A stretch of DNA of 64,000 nucleotides. Origin: Rhizobium sp. BK418. Its GTDB lineage: Bacteria > Pseudomonadota > Alphaproteobacteria > Rhizobiales > Rhizobiaceae. Below the pieces are notes generated by a model. The model worked only from the letters and a program-made list of their open reading frames with translations, made no database searches and was not told the DNA's origin. The stretch lies in NCBI RefSeq assembly GCF_004341105.1, contig NZ_SLZK01000006.1, positions 409,256-473,255 on the forward strand. Reading direction: 5' to 3'. Positions within the stretch are counted from its first letter, which is position 1. The number at the start of each line of letters is the position of its first letter. Shown here piece after piece: positions 17,610 to 27,157 of this stretch. The position numbers and the translations under genes are program-made.

Positions 17610-17632
17610 ACGATTGCAAAAGCAAATTTCCG

Positions 17633-17664
17633 CTGAAAGGCGACCCTGATCAGGCGCCTTTCAG
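17633..17664 (+). terminator. Hairpin after the sigma factor gene
   Basis: CTGAAAGGCG at 17633-17642 and CGCCTTTCAG at 17655-17664 form a perfect ten-base stem with a 12-base loop, 24 bases after the sigma stop codon. No T run follows, so it may be only a weak terminator. Confidence 0.6.
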
Positions 17665-17824
17665 GCATTTCACAAGACGTACAGATATGAGTTCGCGGGG
17701 CTGATGGGGTGATGTTCCAGCGCCTCCCGCAGGCACGTCTCTGCATGTTTGCTACAGTAAATTACCTTCCGGGCTAAAGCACTTCGCGAGATAGCAGCAC
17801 AAGCTATTCATTGAGTGGAGGCGT

Positions 17825-20800
17825 ATGATTCGCGCAGAAGTTGGTGGTCGCTCATGGGCGGTCGTTGCGGCGATGCTGTTGTCGGTGACCACCTTTACAT
17901 CCGCAGGCGCCCAGAGCCTGAGTTTCGGTCCGACGGGCGGCGGTGGTTCTGGTACCTGGGATAGTGCCACCGTCAATTGGTTCAACGGCTCTGTGGCCGT
18001 GCCGTGGGCTAGCGGAGGGACCGCCATATTTGGCGGGACCCCCGGCACTGTGGCCGTAAACGGTACGGTTTCAGTGGGAGGCGTAACTTTCGATTCCAGT
18101 GGCTACACGATCACCGGCGGCACGCTAGCCCTGACCGGAGCCACGCCGACGATCACGACGAATGCCGGCGTTTCGGCGACGATCAGTTCCGCGATCTCCG
18201 GCTCCGCCACATTGGTGAAATCAGGAGCGGGAGCGCTCACTTTTTCGGGGGCCAAGACTTACACGGGGGCGACTATCGTTGATGCCGGACAGCTGGTTCT
18301 GAGGAATCCATCCGGCTTTGTTTCCCCAACCACGGTCAATTCCGGCGCCACGCTGACGTTCACCGGCACCACGAGCGTGACGACCGCCGCCCCCATCACG
18401 CTCAACGACGGCGCGACACTGGAACACGTCAATCCATCGGGCTACGTACAGTTGACTGGGGCCGTGACCAGCACCGGCAACACGTCGATAAATGTCAACA
18501 CCATCGGCACCGGGCGGGGATTCTACCTGGACGGTGGTTTGAAGGGCAGCGGGACGGTCACCATCAACGCCGCCAGTGCGGGCAACGCTGTAATCCTGCG
18601 CAACAACAACAGCACTTTCAGCGGCACGCTGGTTGTCAACGGCATCGCCAGTGCCACCGCCGGCGCGGGTAGCGGTCTGGCCCTCGCGGGACTAGCCACG
18701 AGCAATGCGCTGATCAATACCAATGTCGTGCTCAACGGCACCATCGAATTGGCCGACCAAGGCATGGGTTCCGGGTTTGGCACAGCCATCTTCAATATGG
18801 GATCGCTGTCAGGCAGCGGTATCATGGTCGCCAATCGCAATCCGATCGGCAACTTCGGTGCGACCATTGTGCTGGGAAACACCAACGACAGCGGCCTGTT
18901 CAGTGGCAGCATTGTCCGCGGCAGCGGCAGGACCAATGTGGTCGGTGTCACCAAGGTGGGCACCGGCACCCAGATCTTCAGCGGCGCGAACAGCTATACC
19001 GGTGTGACGAACGTCAATGCCGGGGTTCTCAACATCAGGAACAGCTCCGCACTGGGCTCGACCGTCGCCGGGACCAATGTGGCGTCAGGAGCCGCATTGC
19101 AGATTGAGGGCGGCATAACCGTCGGTGCTGAAGCACTGACCCTCAATGGCACCGGGATTGCAAATGACGGTGCGCTGCGCAACATATCCGGCGTCAATTC
19201 CTATGGCGGCCCGATCACCCTGGGCAGCGCCGTGCGCATCAATTCCGATGCGGGCGTGCTGACCCTGGGCACTATCATGGGCCCGGGTCAGAACCTCACG
19301 CTCGGTGGTGCTGGAAACGTCAGTGTTACAGGCGTCCTGGGCATTACCAGCGGCACGCTGACCAAGGATGGGAGCGGCACCGCGATCCTGTCGGCGACGA
19401 ACACCTACACCGGCGCAACGATCATCAACGGCGGCACCTTGCAGGCGGGGGCGGCTGCGGGCGGAAGGGCCTTTGGCACACTTTCGGCGGTGACGCTTGC
19501 CGACGTGGCGGGCACCACTCTGAACCTCGATGGCTTCGATCAGACTATCGGCTCGCTCAGCGGCGGCGGCACGACCGGCGGCAACGTGACGCTCGGATCG
19601 GGCACCCTGACCACGGGCGGCAATGGCACGAGCACCGCTTTCGGCGGTGTCATCAGCGGCGCCGGCGCGTTTGTCAAGGTCGGATCGGGTACGCAGATAC
19701 TCACCGGTACCAGCACTTATAGTGGCGGCACGACGATTTCCGACGGCGCGCTGCAACTCGGAAACGGCGGCACCTCCGGCTCCATCATTGGTGATGTCAT
19801 CAACAGCGGTGCACTGATCTTCGACCGCGCCGACAGCTACACATTCAGCGGCCTGATCTCGGGCAACGGTTCGGTCGACCAGATCGGCGCAGGCACAATG
19901 ATCCTCACAGGGAGCAACACCTATACGGGACCGACGTCGGTCGCCGCCGGAAGCCTGATCGTCAATGGCGACCAATCCGGCGCGATCGGGCTTACGACGG
20001 TGGCAAACGGCGCCACGCTCGGCGGGACGGGCACGATCGGTGGCGACGTCAGCGTGGCGAACGGCGGCATCATCGATCCTGGCAATCCCGGTTCCGTTCC
20101 CGGAACGCTCACGATCAACGGCAATCTCGCCCTCAGCAACAGCTCCAACCTGAACTACAATTTCGGGCAGGCGAACGTGGTCGGCGGTGCCTTCAACGAT
20201 CTCACCAAGGTCGGTGGCGATCTGACGCTCGACGGCACGCTCAACGTGACCCAATCCGCCGGCGGCAGTTTCATGCCAGGCATTTACCGCGTCATCAGCT
20301 ACGACGGCACGCTCGCCAACAACGGCCTTGCCCTCGGCACCATGCCGACCGGCAACTTCCTTGTTCAGACCTCGGTCGACAAACAGGTCAACCTGGTCAA
20401 CGCCACAGGCATCACGCTCAATTTCTGGGATGGACCGGGCGGCACTTCCAACGATGGCAGCATTCATGGCGGCGACGGCGTCTGGCGGTTGACCGACAAC
20501 GATCACTGGACCAACGACACCGGCCTGATCAATGCGCCTTATTCGAACGGTGCCTTCGCCGTGTTCGAGGGCCAGTCCGGAACCGTGTCCGTCGACAACG
20601 GCAACGGTCAGATCCAAGCCTCCGGCATGCAGTTTGCGACCGATGGCTATGTCATCGACGGTCAGCCCCTGACGCTGGTCGGTGGTTCATCCATCGTCCG
20701 TGTCGGCGACGGCACGCTCGATGGGGCGAACATGACGGCGACCATCGTGTCGGCGCTTGCCGGCTCCTCCACGCTGGTCAAAGCCGATCTCGGCACGCTG

Positions 20801-22618
20801 GTGCTGTCGGGCCTCAACACCTATACCGGCGGGACGAGTGTCCAGGGCGGCACGCTGCAAGTCTCGGCCGATGCGAACTTCGGTGATGCCGCTGGTGGCA
20901 TAACCCTCGACGGCGGCACGTTGCACAGCACCAGCTCCTTCGAGAGCAACCGCGGCGTAACCTTGGCGAGCACGGGCACCTTCCTCACCGACGCCGGCAC
21001 GGTCCTCACCCTCAATGGCAACCTCAATGGCGCAGGCGGCTTCGCCAAGACCGGCACCGGTACGCTGCTGCTCAACGGAACCTCATCTTATGGCGGCGCC
21101 ACCACCGTCACGGAGGGCACGCTGCAAGCCGGATCGGCAGGAGCATTCAGTCCGTCTTCAGCCTTCTCCGTCGGGGCCGATGGCACGCTCAACCTTGCCG
21201 GTTTCGATCAGACGGTTGCGTCGCTGACCAACGCCGGGACGGCGATGATGTCCGGCAGGCCGGGCACGACCCTGACGGTCACCGGCAATTACGAGGGCGC
21301 CGGCGGCACGCTTATCCTGAACACGGTCCTGGGCGCAGATGGCTCTGCGACCGACCGACTGGTTGTCGGCGGCAACACCGCGGGCAACACCACCCTGCGT
21401 GTCGCCAATGTCGGCGGCGGTGGCGCGCAGACCGTGAACGGCATCAAGGTCGTCGACGTCGGCGGCGCATCCAACGGCACGTTCTCCCTTCAGGGCGATT
21501 ACGTTTATAAGGGCGATCAGGCCGTCGTCGGCGGCGCCTACGCCTACCGGCTCTACAAGGGCGGCGTCAGCACACCGGCCGATGGTGACTGGTATCTGCG
21601 TTCCGCCCTCACTCAGGATCCGAGCACTCCGCTCTATCAACCGGGCGTGCCGCTCTATGAGGCCTATGCCGGTTCGCTGCAGACCTTCAACAGACTCGGT
21701 ACGCTGCAGCAGCGTGTCGGCAACAGAACTTGGATTGCTGGCGGCGAGGAACGCGCCCGAGAGGATGGCAACGACGACTCCAGCGGCATCTGGGCGCGTT
21801 TCGAAGCAGGTCATGCCGACTTCGAACCTGGAACCTCGACCAGTGGCAGCGATTATGATGCCACCACGTGGAGGCTGCAGACCGGCGCCGATGGCCTACT
21901 GCACGAGAACGACTTTGGACGTTTGATCGCGGGTGCGTCCTTCCATTACGGCAGGATTTCCTCTGACGTCACATCGGTCTATGGCAATGGCAATATCGAT
22001 ACTACCGGCATCGGACTTGACGGAACGCTGACCTGGTACGGCAATGCCGGCTTCTATGTCGACGCTCAGGCGCAGGTGACATGGTATGGCAGCGATCTTT
22101 ATTCCACCACCGCGACACGCAGCCTCGTCAACGACAATGACGGCATGGGTTATGCCCTTGGCATCGAAGCCGGTCAGCGCATCGCGCTCGACAGCACCTG
22201 GGCGCTGACGCCACAGGCCCAGCTCACCTATTCCTCGGTACGGTTCGACGACTTCACCGATCCTTTCGCCGCCGATGTCGCGCTCGACAGGAGCCGGAGC
22301 CTTGTGGGCCGCCTCGGGTTGGCTGTTGAGCGTGAGGTCGAATGGCAGGAAGCGGACGGCAAGACGGCCCGCTCGCATCTATATGGTATTGCCAATCTCT
22401 ATCACGACTTTGCCGACGGCTCCCGAGCCGAGGTGGCCGGAACGCCGTTCACAAGCGAAAACGATCCATGGCGCGGCGGCGTCGGCCTCGGTGGATCAAT
22501 CAACTGGTCTGATGACAAATACTCGCTTTATGGCGAGGCGCTGGCGAGCACGAGCCTGCAGAACTTCGGCAACAGCAACAATGTGAGCGGTACCGTCGGT
22601 TTTAGGGTGCGGTGGTGA
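17825..22618 (+). CDS. Autotransporter with passenger-associated repeats and beta-barrel domain
   Basis: 1597-residue type Va autotransporter. The N-terminus is a signal peptide ending near TSAGAQ (residue 30). The passenger is a long Gly/Thr/Ser-rich beta-helix with at least seven passenger-associated transport repeats (pattern GTGTLxLxGxNTYTGxTxVxxGTL) at about residues 128, 374, 508, 615, 686, 982 and 1072. The barrel covers about 1310-1597 and ends in FRVRW with an aromatic last residue, as the BAM complex requires. GGAGG stands before the ATG. It is probably an adhesin or surface protein; no protease triad was recognised in the passenger. An IalB-like gene follows at 118 bases. Confidence 0.93.
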   Translation: MIRAEVGGRSWAVVAAMLLSVTTFTSAGAQSLSFGPTGGGGSGTWDSATVNWFNGSVAVPWASGGTAIFGGTPGTVAVNGTVSVGGVTFDSSGYTITGGTLALTGATPTITTNAGVSATISSAISGSATLVKSGAGALTFSGAKTYTGATIVDAGQLVLRNPSGFVSPTTVNSGATLTFTGTTSVTTAAPITLNDGATLEHVNPSGYVQLTGAVTSTGNTSINVNTIGTGRGFYLDGGLKGSGTVTINAASAGNAVILRNNNSTFSGTLVVNGIASATAGAGSGLALAGLATSNALINTNVVLNGTIELADQGMGSGFGTAIFNMGSLSGSGIMVANRNPIGNFGATIVLGNTNDSGLFSGSIVRGSGRTNVVGVTKVGTGTQIFSGANSYTGVTNVNAGVLNIRNSSALGSTVAGTNVASGAALQIEGGITVGAEALTLNGTGIANDGALRNISGVNSYGGPITLGSAVRINSDAGVLTLGTIMGPGQNLTLGGAGNVSVTGVLGITSGTLTKDGSGTAILSATNTYTGATIINGGTLQAGAAAGGRAFGTLSAVTLADVAGTTLNLDGFDQTIGSLSGGGTTGGNVTLGSGTLTTGGNGTSTAFGGVISGAGAFVKVGSGTQILTGTSTYSGGTTISDGALQLGNGGTSGSIIGDVINSGALIFDRADSYTFSGLISGNGSVDQIGAGTMILTGSNTYTGPTSVAAGSLIVNGDQSGAIGLTTVANGATLGGTGTIGGDVSVANGGIIDPGNPGSVPGTLTINGNLALSNSSNLNYNFGQANVVGGAFNDLTKVGGDLTLDGTLNVTQSAGGSFMPGIYRVISYDGTLANNGLALGTMPTGNFLVQTSVDKQVNLVNATGITLNFWDGPGGTSNDGSIHGGDGVWRLTDNDHWTNDTGLINAPYSNGAFAVFEGQSGTVSVDNGNGQIQASGMQFATDGYVIDGQPLTLVGGSSIVRVGDGTLDGANMTATIVSALAGSSTLVKADLGTLVLSGLNTYTGGTSVQGGTLQVSADANFGDAAGGITLDGGTLHSTSSFESNRGVTLASTGTFLTDAGTVLTLNGNLNGAGGFAKTGTGTLLLNGTSSYGGATTVTEGTLQAGSAGAFSPSSAFSVGADGTLNLAGFDQTVASLTNAGTAMMSGRPGTTLTVTGNYEGAGGTLILNTVLGADGSATDRLVVGGNTAGNTTLRVANVGGGGAQTVNGIKVVDVGGASNGTFSLQGDYVYKGDQAVVGGAYAYRLYKGGVSTPADGDWYLRSALTQDPSTPLYQPGVPLYEAYAGSLQTFNRLGTLQQRVGNRTWIAGGEERAREDGNDDSSGIWARFEAGHADFEPGTSTSGSDYDATTWRLQTGADGLLHENDFGRLIAGASFHYGRISSDVTSVYGNGNIDTTGIGLDGTLTWYGNAGFYVDAQAQVTWYGSDLYSTTATRSLVNDNDGMGYALGIEAGQRIALDSTWALTPQAQLTYSSVRFDDFTDPFAADVALDRSRSLVGRLGLAVEREVEWQEADGKTARSHLYGIANLYHDFADGSRAEVAGTPFTSENDPWRGGVGLGGSINWSDDKYSLYGEALASTSLQNFGNSNNVSGTVGFRVRW

Positions 22619-22735
22619 AGACCAACGGCATCCGCGCGAGGCTGTGTTTTCGACTCTTGTCAGGTCCATTGCTTCCTCAAGGCTTGTGAACGATTTGTCT
22701 GTACGTTTCTTCCATCTGCAACTGAAAGCTCTCAA

Positions 22736-23275
22736 ATGGGTTCCGTTCGCCAACTCCTCACTTTCGCCCTATCGACCTTTGTCTGCTCATACGCTGTTGC
22801 CCAAGAGGTCAGCCTCCCTGGCAATGCGTCATCGTTAAGCGAAACCCACGCCAGTTGGACGGTCCAATGCGTGATTGCGTCAGCAACGGACGGTTCCAAA
22901 GCGAAGCAATGTGCCCTCTCGCAGCAACAGATTGAGCAGAAGACCGGGCAGAGGGCGCTTGCGATTGAACTAACCGCCGATAACGGAATCGCTAAAGGAA
23001 ATCTTGTCCTTCCGTTTGGTCTCGACCTCCAGAAAGGCGTTTCCCTGCAGATTGATGACGGAGCAACGGGGGCAACTCTGCAATTTCGAACCTGTCTTCC
23101 GGCAGGATGCCTAGTCGATGTCATGTTTGACGCGAAAATGATAACGTCACTCAAGTCTGGCACCACGCTCAAGGTAAGAGCAACTCCGCTCGGTGCGCGC
23201 GAAATTACCTTTTCGATAGCTCTTTCTGGCTTCGCCAGTTCCTATGAGCGTGTCGTGGAGCTTCTTAAGACATAG
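22736..23275 (+). CDS. Invasion-associated locus B (IalB) family periplasmic protein
   Basis: 179 residues with a signal peptide (about 1-22, ending CSYAVA). The mature part shows IalB-family features: WTVQC near the start, a second Cys in KQCALSQQQ, and RTCLPAGCLVDVMFD with a Cys pair. IalB was named for Bartonella erythrocyte invasion, but many free-living and symbiotic rhizobia have paralogues of unknown role. It follows the autotransporter in the same direction, so both may act at the cell envelope. The ribosome-binding site is weak. Confidence 0.85.
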   Translation: MGSVRQLLTFALSTFVCSYAVAQEVSLPGNASSLSETHASWTVQCVIASATDGSKAKQCALSQQQIEQKTGQRALAIELTADNGIAKGNLVLPFGLDLQKGVSLQIDDGATGATLQFRTCLPAGCLVDVMFDAKMITSLKSGTTLKVRATPLGAREITFSIALSGFASSYERVVELLKT

Positions 23276-23528
23276 GGGTAGCATTGCTGCTCGCAGGAAA
23301 TGCGCCACGGATTGCCGGCTCGTTACGCGTCGCGCTATCCGGCACAGTCAATGCCGTGCCGAATTCTTCGATCATCCCGCCGCCATCGACGGTTGCTCGG
23401 TTCTCTTCATCGATGTCTTTGGCGAATAGGCAGACAAGCATTCCCTTCGCCGCCGGCTTCTGATCGCTGCCATGCATATCAGCGTCGGAATCGAGGTGGT
23501 CGTCGCAATCGGAGATCGAGGCAGGTGC

Positions 23529-24362
23529 TTAGTGGTTGCGCCAGCCCATCAGCTTTTCGATGCGCTCCGCCGAGCTGCGCACCTGGGCAGTGTAGTGGCT
23601 CTCGTCCGAGAAGGCCTTCTGCTCCGGCAGAACGATGGAAATGGTGGCGACGCACTGGCCCTCACGATCGCAGATCGGCGAGGCGATGCAGGCGACGGCA
23701 TAATCGGATTCGCCGGCCTGGATCGACAGGCGCGATTCGAAGGCCTTGCCGGCGGATTCAGATAGTGTGACGGGATCGATTTCGGCGCGACCCGTCGGTG
23801 AGGAGCGGGCGCAACGCTTGAAAAGTTCGACGCGTTCGTCTTCCTGCAGGTGGCCGACCAGCAGGCGGCCGGACGCCGTCCAGTTGAGGGGGACGCGGGT
23901 GCCGACACGCGACGCGACCTGGAAATGGCTGGGCCCATCGGCCATCGCGAGCACCAGCATATAATCACCGTCGCGACCGCAGACCTGAACGGTTTCACCA
24001 GCCTGCCGGCAAAGGTCGTGCATTTCATGCGTGGCGACGCTCATGAAGTCGAGCGAGCGGGCATAGGCAAGGCCGTAGTGATAGAGTCGTGATCCGAGCC
24101 AGATCGAGCCGTCGGACTGGCGCGTGAGCATGTTCTTTTCGACGAGGTCGTCGACAATGACGTAGACGGTCGAAAGCGGTGCCTTCACAGCCTTGGCGAT
24201 GGCATAGACGCCAGCCGGCGAACCCGTCTCGTAAAGATGGTCGATCACCTGCAGCGCGCGGTCGATCCCGCTGACGCGGGCACGACGCGTGCTTTTGGTG
24301 CTGGTTTCTTCAGCCGCGCCTTCATCTTCGGAGTAGATTGCGGGTGATGTCTTTCCGTCCAA
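23529..24362 (-). CDS. IclR-family transcriptional regulator
   Basis: 277 residues. A short acidic and basic N-terminal extension (about 1-30) precedes the IclR winged helix (about 32-92, IDRALQVIDHLYETGSP and KAPLSTVYVIVDDLVEKNML). The effector domain (about 105-275) has the family's GETVQVCGRDGDYMLVLAM and GRLLVGHL stretches. No catabolic gene lies next to it, so the regulated pathway is unknown. About 250 bases separate its end from the IalB gene and show no supportable gene. Confidence 0.9.
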   Translation of the reverse strand: MDGKTSPAIYSEDEGAAEETSTKSTRRARVSGIDRALQVIDHLYETGSPAGVYAIAKAVKAPLSTVYVIVDDLVEKNMLTRQSDGSIWLGSRLYHYGLAYARSLDFMSVATHEMHDLCRQAGETVQVCGRDGDYMLVLAMADGPSHFQVASRVGTRVPLNWTASGRLLVGHLQEDERVELFKRCARSSPTGRAEIDPVTLSESAGKAFESRLSIQAGESDYAVACIASPICDREGQCVATISIVLPEQKAFSDESHYTAQVRSSAERIEKLMGWRNH

Positions 24363-24857
24363 ATCAACGTACCTCTGCTATCATGCGAACCTGTTACATT
24401 ACTATGGCATAGATGCTTGAGAAGCAAATCGCAAAATCTTCGGATGCCAAAATCGCTGGCCGGTCACCGCAGGGCCACTTATCGACGCGAAAAATTCATA
24501 GCATAACCAGGGCTGGACTGAGGAAAATTCGAGAAGTTGATGCCGATTGTCGAAGGTGGCACAGGCACCAGATCAGCTCCGGACCAACAAGCCGCAGCAC
24601 GCGTTTTGTTCCATCGGGGCAGATACCGGCTGATTGGTGCAGGCTATGTCTTCGGCCAGCGTTACGATCTGCTGTGGCAAGCCGGCGGCCCTCGCTGGCG
24701 GCGAGCCTCGATGATCACGGGGCTGACAGGGACGTCTTAAGAACTTGCCTTTTCGGGAAGGTATATCGCAAGGGCTGCCGCCTGTTGATAGCGGCAGCCC
24801 GTCTGGGGCAGGGCTTAACCCCAGTGCCGATCGGACCTTGTGAGGCCAGCGGTCAAG
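24363..24857. other. Intergenic region without a supportable gene
   Basis: 495 bases between the IclR gene and the end of a 71-residue gene. The first 60 bases must hold the IclR promoter and are AT-rich. Short open frames exist on both strands, but none has a ribosome-binding site together with family resemblance or normal codon use. The right end holds hairpins that probably terminate the leftward small gene. A decayed gene cannot be excluded. Confidence 0.5.
24772..24800 (-). terminator. Strong hairpin downstream of the 71-residue gene
   Basis: GGGCTGCCGC at 24772-24781 and GCGGCAGCCC at 24791-24800 form a perfect ten-base GC-rich stem with a nine-base loop. A second smaller hairpin (TGGGG and CCCCA) lies between it and the small gene. 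On the leftward strand the stem is followed by TTGCGAT, a weak T run. Confidence 0.6.
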
Positions 24858-25073
24858 TCAGCCGAAGCAGGGCATCGCCGGCAGATTGGCGCGGCTGGCA
24901 AAGGACCCGATCATCTCGCTCGCCGTGGAGGGACGCGGCTCGCGTTTATGGGCGGCCGTCTCAAGGAGTTGCTTGAAATCGTCAAGTTTCACGCCATCGG
25001 CGCGCAGCACCATGGCAATCAGCGGATCGCGAAGGGCTTCGGAAATGGTCAAATCTTCTCTGGTTTTTCTCAT
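24858..25073 (-). CDS. Small hypothetical protein (71 residues), divergent from tetR
   Basis: 71-residue soluble protein beginning MRKTREDLTISEALRDPLIA. It has no membrane segment or signal peptide and is mostly predicted helical. AGGAGGACAGTACC precedes the ATG at 25073, a strong start that rules out the longer frame. It is divergent from a TetR gene, with palindromic candidate operators between them, and is followed by strong hairpins. The reading and control signals support a real gene controlled by the TetR protein. No family was recognised. Confidence 0.75.
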   Translation of the reverse strand: MRKTREDLTISEALRDPLIAMVLRADGVKLDDFKQLLETAAHKREPRPSTASEMIGSFASRANLPAMPCFG

Positions 25074-25158
25074 GGTACTGTCCTCCTTTCGTGGGCGGTC
25101 GCCCGTGTTCCACTCCTCGTGCCAAGTGCTCCTAGCATTGACTTCGGCGAAGAGTGGT

Positions 25159-25200
25159 GTTACCGGTAAGTAACAATACATTTGTTACCGATCGGTCACA
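25159..25200. promoter_or_regulatory. Candidate TetR operators
   Basis: Two related palindromes lie side by side: TTACCGGTAA at 25160-25169 and GTTACCGATCGGTCAC at 25184-25199, the latter with one mismatch. Both contain GTTACCG. They lie immediately before the tetR ATG and about 85 bases upstream of the divergent small gene, the usual place for TetR autoregulation. Confidence 0.65.
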
Positions 25201-25203
25201 TCG

Positions 25204-25827
25204 ATGTCAAGGACTTGGTCCGCGAAAAAATCAGAAACATTGACTGAAATCTCCGCAGCCGCTTCAGATGATCGAATCCCCCCGCGGGAGCGTATTGTCT
25301 CGACGGCTTCGGAGCTCTTCCGCGAGCGCGGCATTCGCGGCATCGGCGTCGATGCCATCGCGGATGCAGCTGCTACCAACAAGATGACGCTCTACCGTCA
25401 TTTTGGCTCCAAGGATGAGCTCGTGTGCGAAACTTTGCGCCGAGCCTCCGAAAAGGCTGAGAAAATCTGGCGCGACCTCGAACTCGCCCATCCTGGCGAT
25501 GCGCGCGGCCAGCTTCTTGCCTGGGTGGAAAACCGGGCGCACTGTCTGGCCGGCGAGCCCGCAGGTTGCGATCTCGCCAATGCCGCCATCGAACTGAAAG
25601 GCGAAGGCCATCCGGCGCACGAACTGATCGAGCGCCATAAGACCATGCAGCGCAACCGGCTCGCGGCTCTTTGCGTGGCCGCCGGTGCGCGTGAGCCCGA
25701 ACTTCTTGCCGACACGCTGACGCTGCTGCTCGAAGGCGCACGTGTCACCCGCCAGGCCATGGCGGATGGGGGCTGTTCCTGCCATTTCGAGAAAGCCTGC
25801 AGCGTGGCGATTTCGGCCTTTGGCTAA
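25204..25827 (+). CDS. TetR-family transcriptional regulator
   Basis: 207 residues. After a variable 27-residue N-terminus the TetR helix-turn-helix spans about 28-75 (RIVSTASELFRERGIRGIGV and NKMTLYRHFGSKDEL). The C-terminal ligand domain is rich in Cys and Ala and ends with CSCHFEKAC. The first ATG lies only four bases after the operator palindrome and has no ribosome-binding site, so the message may be leaderless or translation may begin at a later TTG. Targets are probably itself and the divergent 71-residue gene. Confidence 0.9.
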   Translation: MSRTWSAKKSETLTEISAAASDDRIPPRERIVSTASELFRERGIRGIGVDAIADAAATNKMTLYRHFGSKDELVCETLRRASEKAEKIWRDLELAHPGDARGQLLAWVENRAHCLAGEPAGCDLANAAIELKGEGHPAHELIERHKTMQRNRLAALCVAAGAREPELLADTLTLLLEGARVTRQAMADGGCSCHFEKACSVAISAFG

Positions 25828-25896
25828 CTTCGCCTAGTAGGGAACCTTCGCGTTGCGTGGCCGTTTCTGCTGATCTGGAGCGATCTGGAGGCAGAG

Positions 25897-26082
25897 ATGA
25901 ATTACGCTTATCTCCGGCGCCTATATGCCAGACGTGCAGAGCTTGAAGCGAAGCTCGAACTTCATGACGCACGTTACTGCTTTGGCGAAGAGGAAGTGGA
26001 CGACGGCACGAAAACAGACTTGAATCAGCGCATCGAGGAAATCTCCAAAGAGATTGCGGCGCTGGAGCGTTCACCCGGCTAG
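25897..26082 (+). CDS. Small hypothetical coiled-coil protein (61 residues)
   Basis: 61 residues, starting MNYAYLRRLYARRAELEAKL, rich in Glu, Leu and Arg with heptad spacing at both ends, so it is probably a short helical hairpin or coiled coil. TGGAGG stands at good distance before the ATG. It ends overlapping the stop codon of the convergent DUF1810 gene by four bases. No family was recognised. Confidence 0.65.
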   Translation: MNYAYLRRLYARRAELEAKLELHDARYCFGEEEVDDGTKTDLNQRIEEISKEIAALERSPG

Positions 26083-26519
26083 TTGTTGCCGGCGCTTAAA
26101 ATCGAAATTGTCCGTTCGTCGAATTTTCCATGGTAGAAATGATCGATCACCTTGTGAAAAGGCGAGCCGTGGTCGCTGACCGCGGCAAACAGCGTCATCG
26201 ATGAACGCAGCTTCAGATCATCAGGGGAGCCCATGATATCGTGAGCGCTGCGGTCAATGACCGAGAGGATTGCCTCGACGCAGCGCAAGAGGCGGCTGCC
26301 GAGGATCGGGTCGGAGAGATAGGCCGAAGCTTCCTCTGCGGAGCGGATCGCGTACTTCTCTGCCATAGAGGACGTCCCGAGGCCGGCAATTTGGGGGAAG
26401 ACGAACCACATCCAGTGTGACCGCTTGCGGCCGGCTTTCAGCTCTGAAAGAGCCTGTTCGTATATGCCGTTCTGCGCTTCGATGAAGCGATGGAGGTCGT
26501 AATCTACGTCACCGGCCAT
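26079..26519 (-). CDS. DUF1810 family protein
   Basis: 146-residue soluble protein with the DUF1810 hallmarks: YDLHRFIEAQNGIYEQALSE at the N-terminus, the KRSHWMWFVFPQIAGLG core, and FHKVIDHFYHGKFDERTI at the C-terminus. The family (E. coli YdeI-type length) has no established biochemical role. It converges with the 61-residue gene, sharing four bases at the stops. GGGAAAGA precedes the ATG. Confidence 0.9.
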   Translation of the reverse strand: MAGDVDYDLHRFIEAQNGIYEQALSELKAGRKRSHWMWFVFPQIAGLGTSSMAEKYAIRSAEEASAYLSDPILGSRLLRCVEAILSVIDRSAHDIMGSPDDLKLRSSMTLFAAVSDHGSPFHKVIDHFYHGKFDERTISILSAGNN

Positions 26520-26592
26520 GGCTCTTTCCCTTTTTTATGCTTCGAATGCACGTCAGACGAAAGATTCCATGCCCGGCGAAAATCGCTGGCTC

Positions 26593-26925
26593 TTAGCAGA
26601 CCTTGTCTGCGTAGGGGCTCGTTTCACGGCAATGGCCGTACCGCTGATGATGCGGCACCAGGCTATCACCCGGAGATGCTGGCTCTTCTATGGCCGAGGT
26701 TGTCATCGGATCGGTCGCTGATGTCTGGGCCGACGGTGCTGTGAAGCCTACAAAGCTCAGCAATACGAGGGCACCCACGACCACGATCCGCTCCAGGACC
26801 GACAGCTTCTGTGCGCTGACGTGGTCGGCGTAGTCGCGTTCAGCTTCGCCGTAGCTCACGTCCTCCTTCACATGCTGGTGCACCATATCCTGGTGGCCAG
26901 AGGTCCAAGTTTCAGATTGTGTCAT
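26593..26925 (-). CDS. Small single-pass membrane protein of unknown function
   Basis: 110 residues from the ATG at 26925, which follows AGGAGACTCGAA. The N-terminal 40 residues are polar and charged with many His and Glu. One hydrophobic segment follows (about 44-61, RIVVVGALVLLSFVGFTAP), then a Ser/Thr/Pro-rich tail ending in Cys. No family was recognised. The frame is open further upstream but without a start signal. Confidence 0.6.
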   Translation of the reverse strand: MTQSETWTSGHQDMVHQHVKEDVSYGEAERDYADHVSAQKLSVLERIVVVGALVLLSFVGFTAPSAQTSATDPMTTSAIEEPASPGDSLVPHHQRYGHCRETSPYADKVC

Positions 26926-27157
26926 TTCGAGTCTCCTGCAGTGCACGGGATGCGACTTGGGAAGGCAAGCTAATGGATCGCCTGTTCGCTTCCTGCGTGC
27001 AGCACCGCATGTGTGTCTTAATTGCGGTAAATTGAAGAGGGCTAAATCAAACTCAGTGTTCACAAAATCGTACTAATCGTCGTGAAAAGCCGCGCAAGGG
27101 CTGGTCCGGCGAAATGATAGGCGGTAAATCCTCTGTGATTTCCACAGGACTCTCCCC

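Noticed and set aside
19085..20617. A 510-codon leftward open frame inside the autotransporter gene
   Set aside because: It is antisense to the passenger repeats; its Asp/Arg/Gly-rich repetitive composition follows from the Thr/Gly/Asn codons on the other strand.
24413..24976. A 187-codon rightward open frame between the IclR and TetR genes
   Set aside because: It overlaps the well-started 71-residue gene and the hairpins, has no ribosome-binding site and reads as Arg/Ser-rich out-of-frame sequence.
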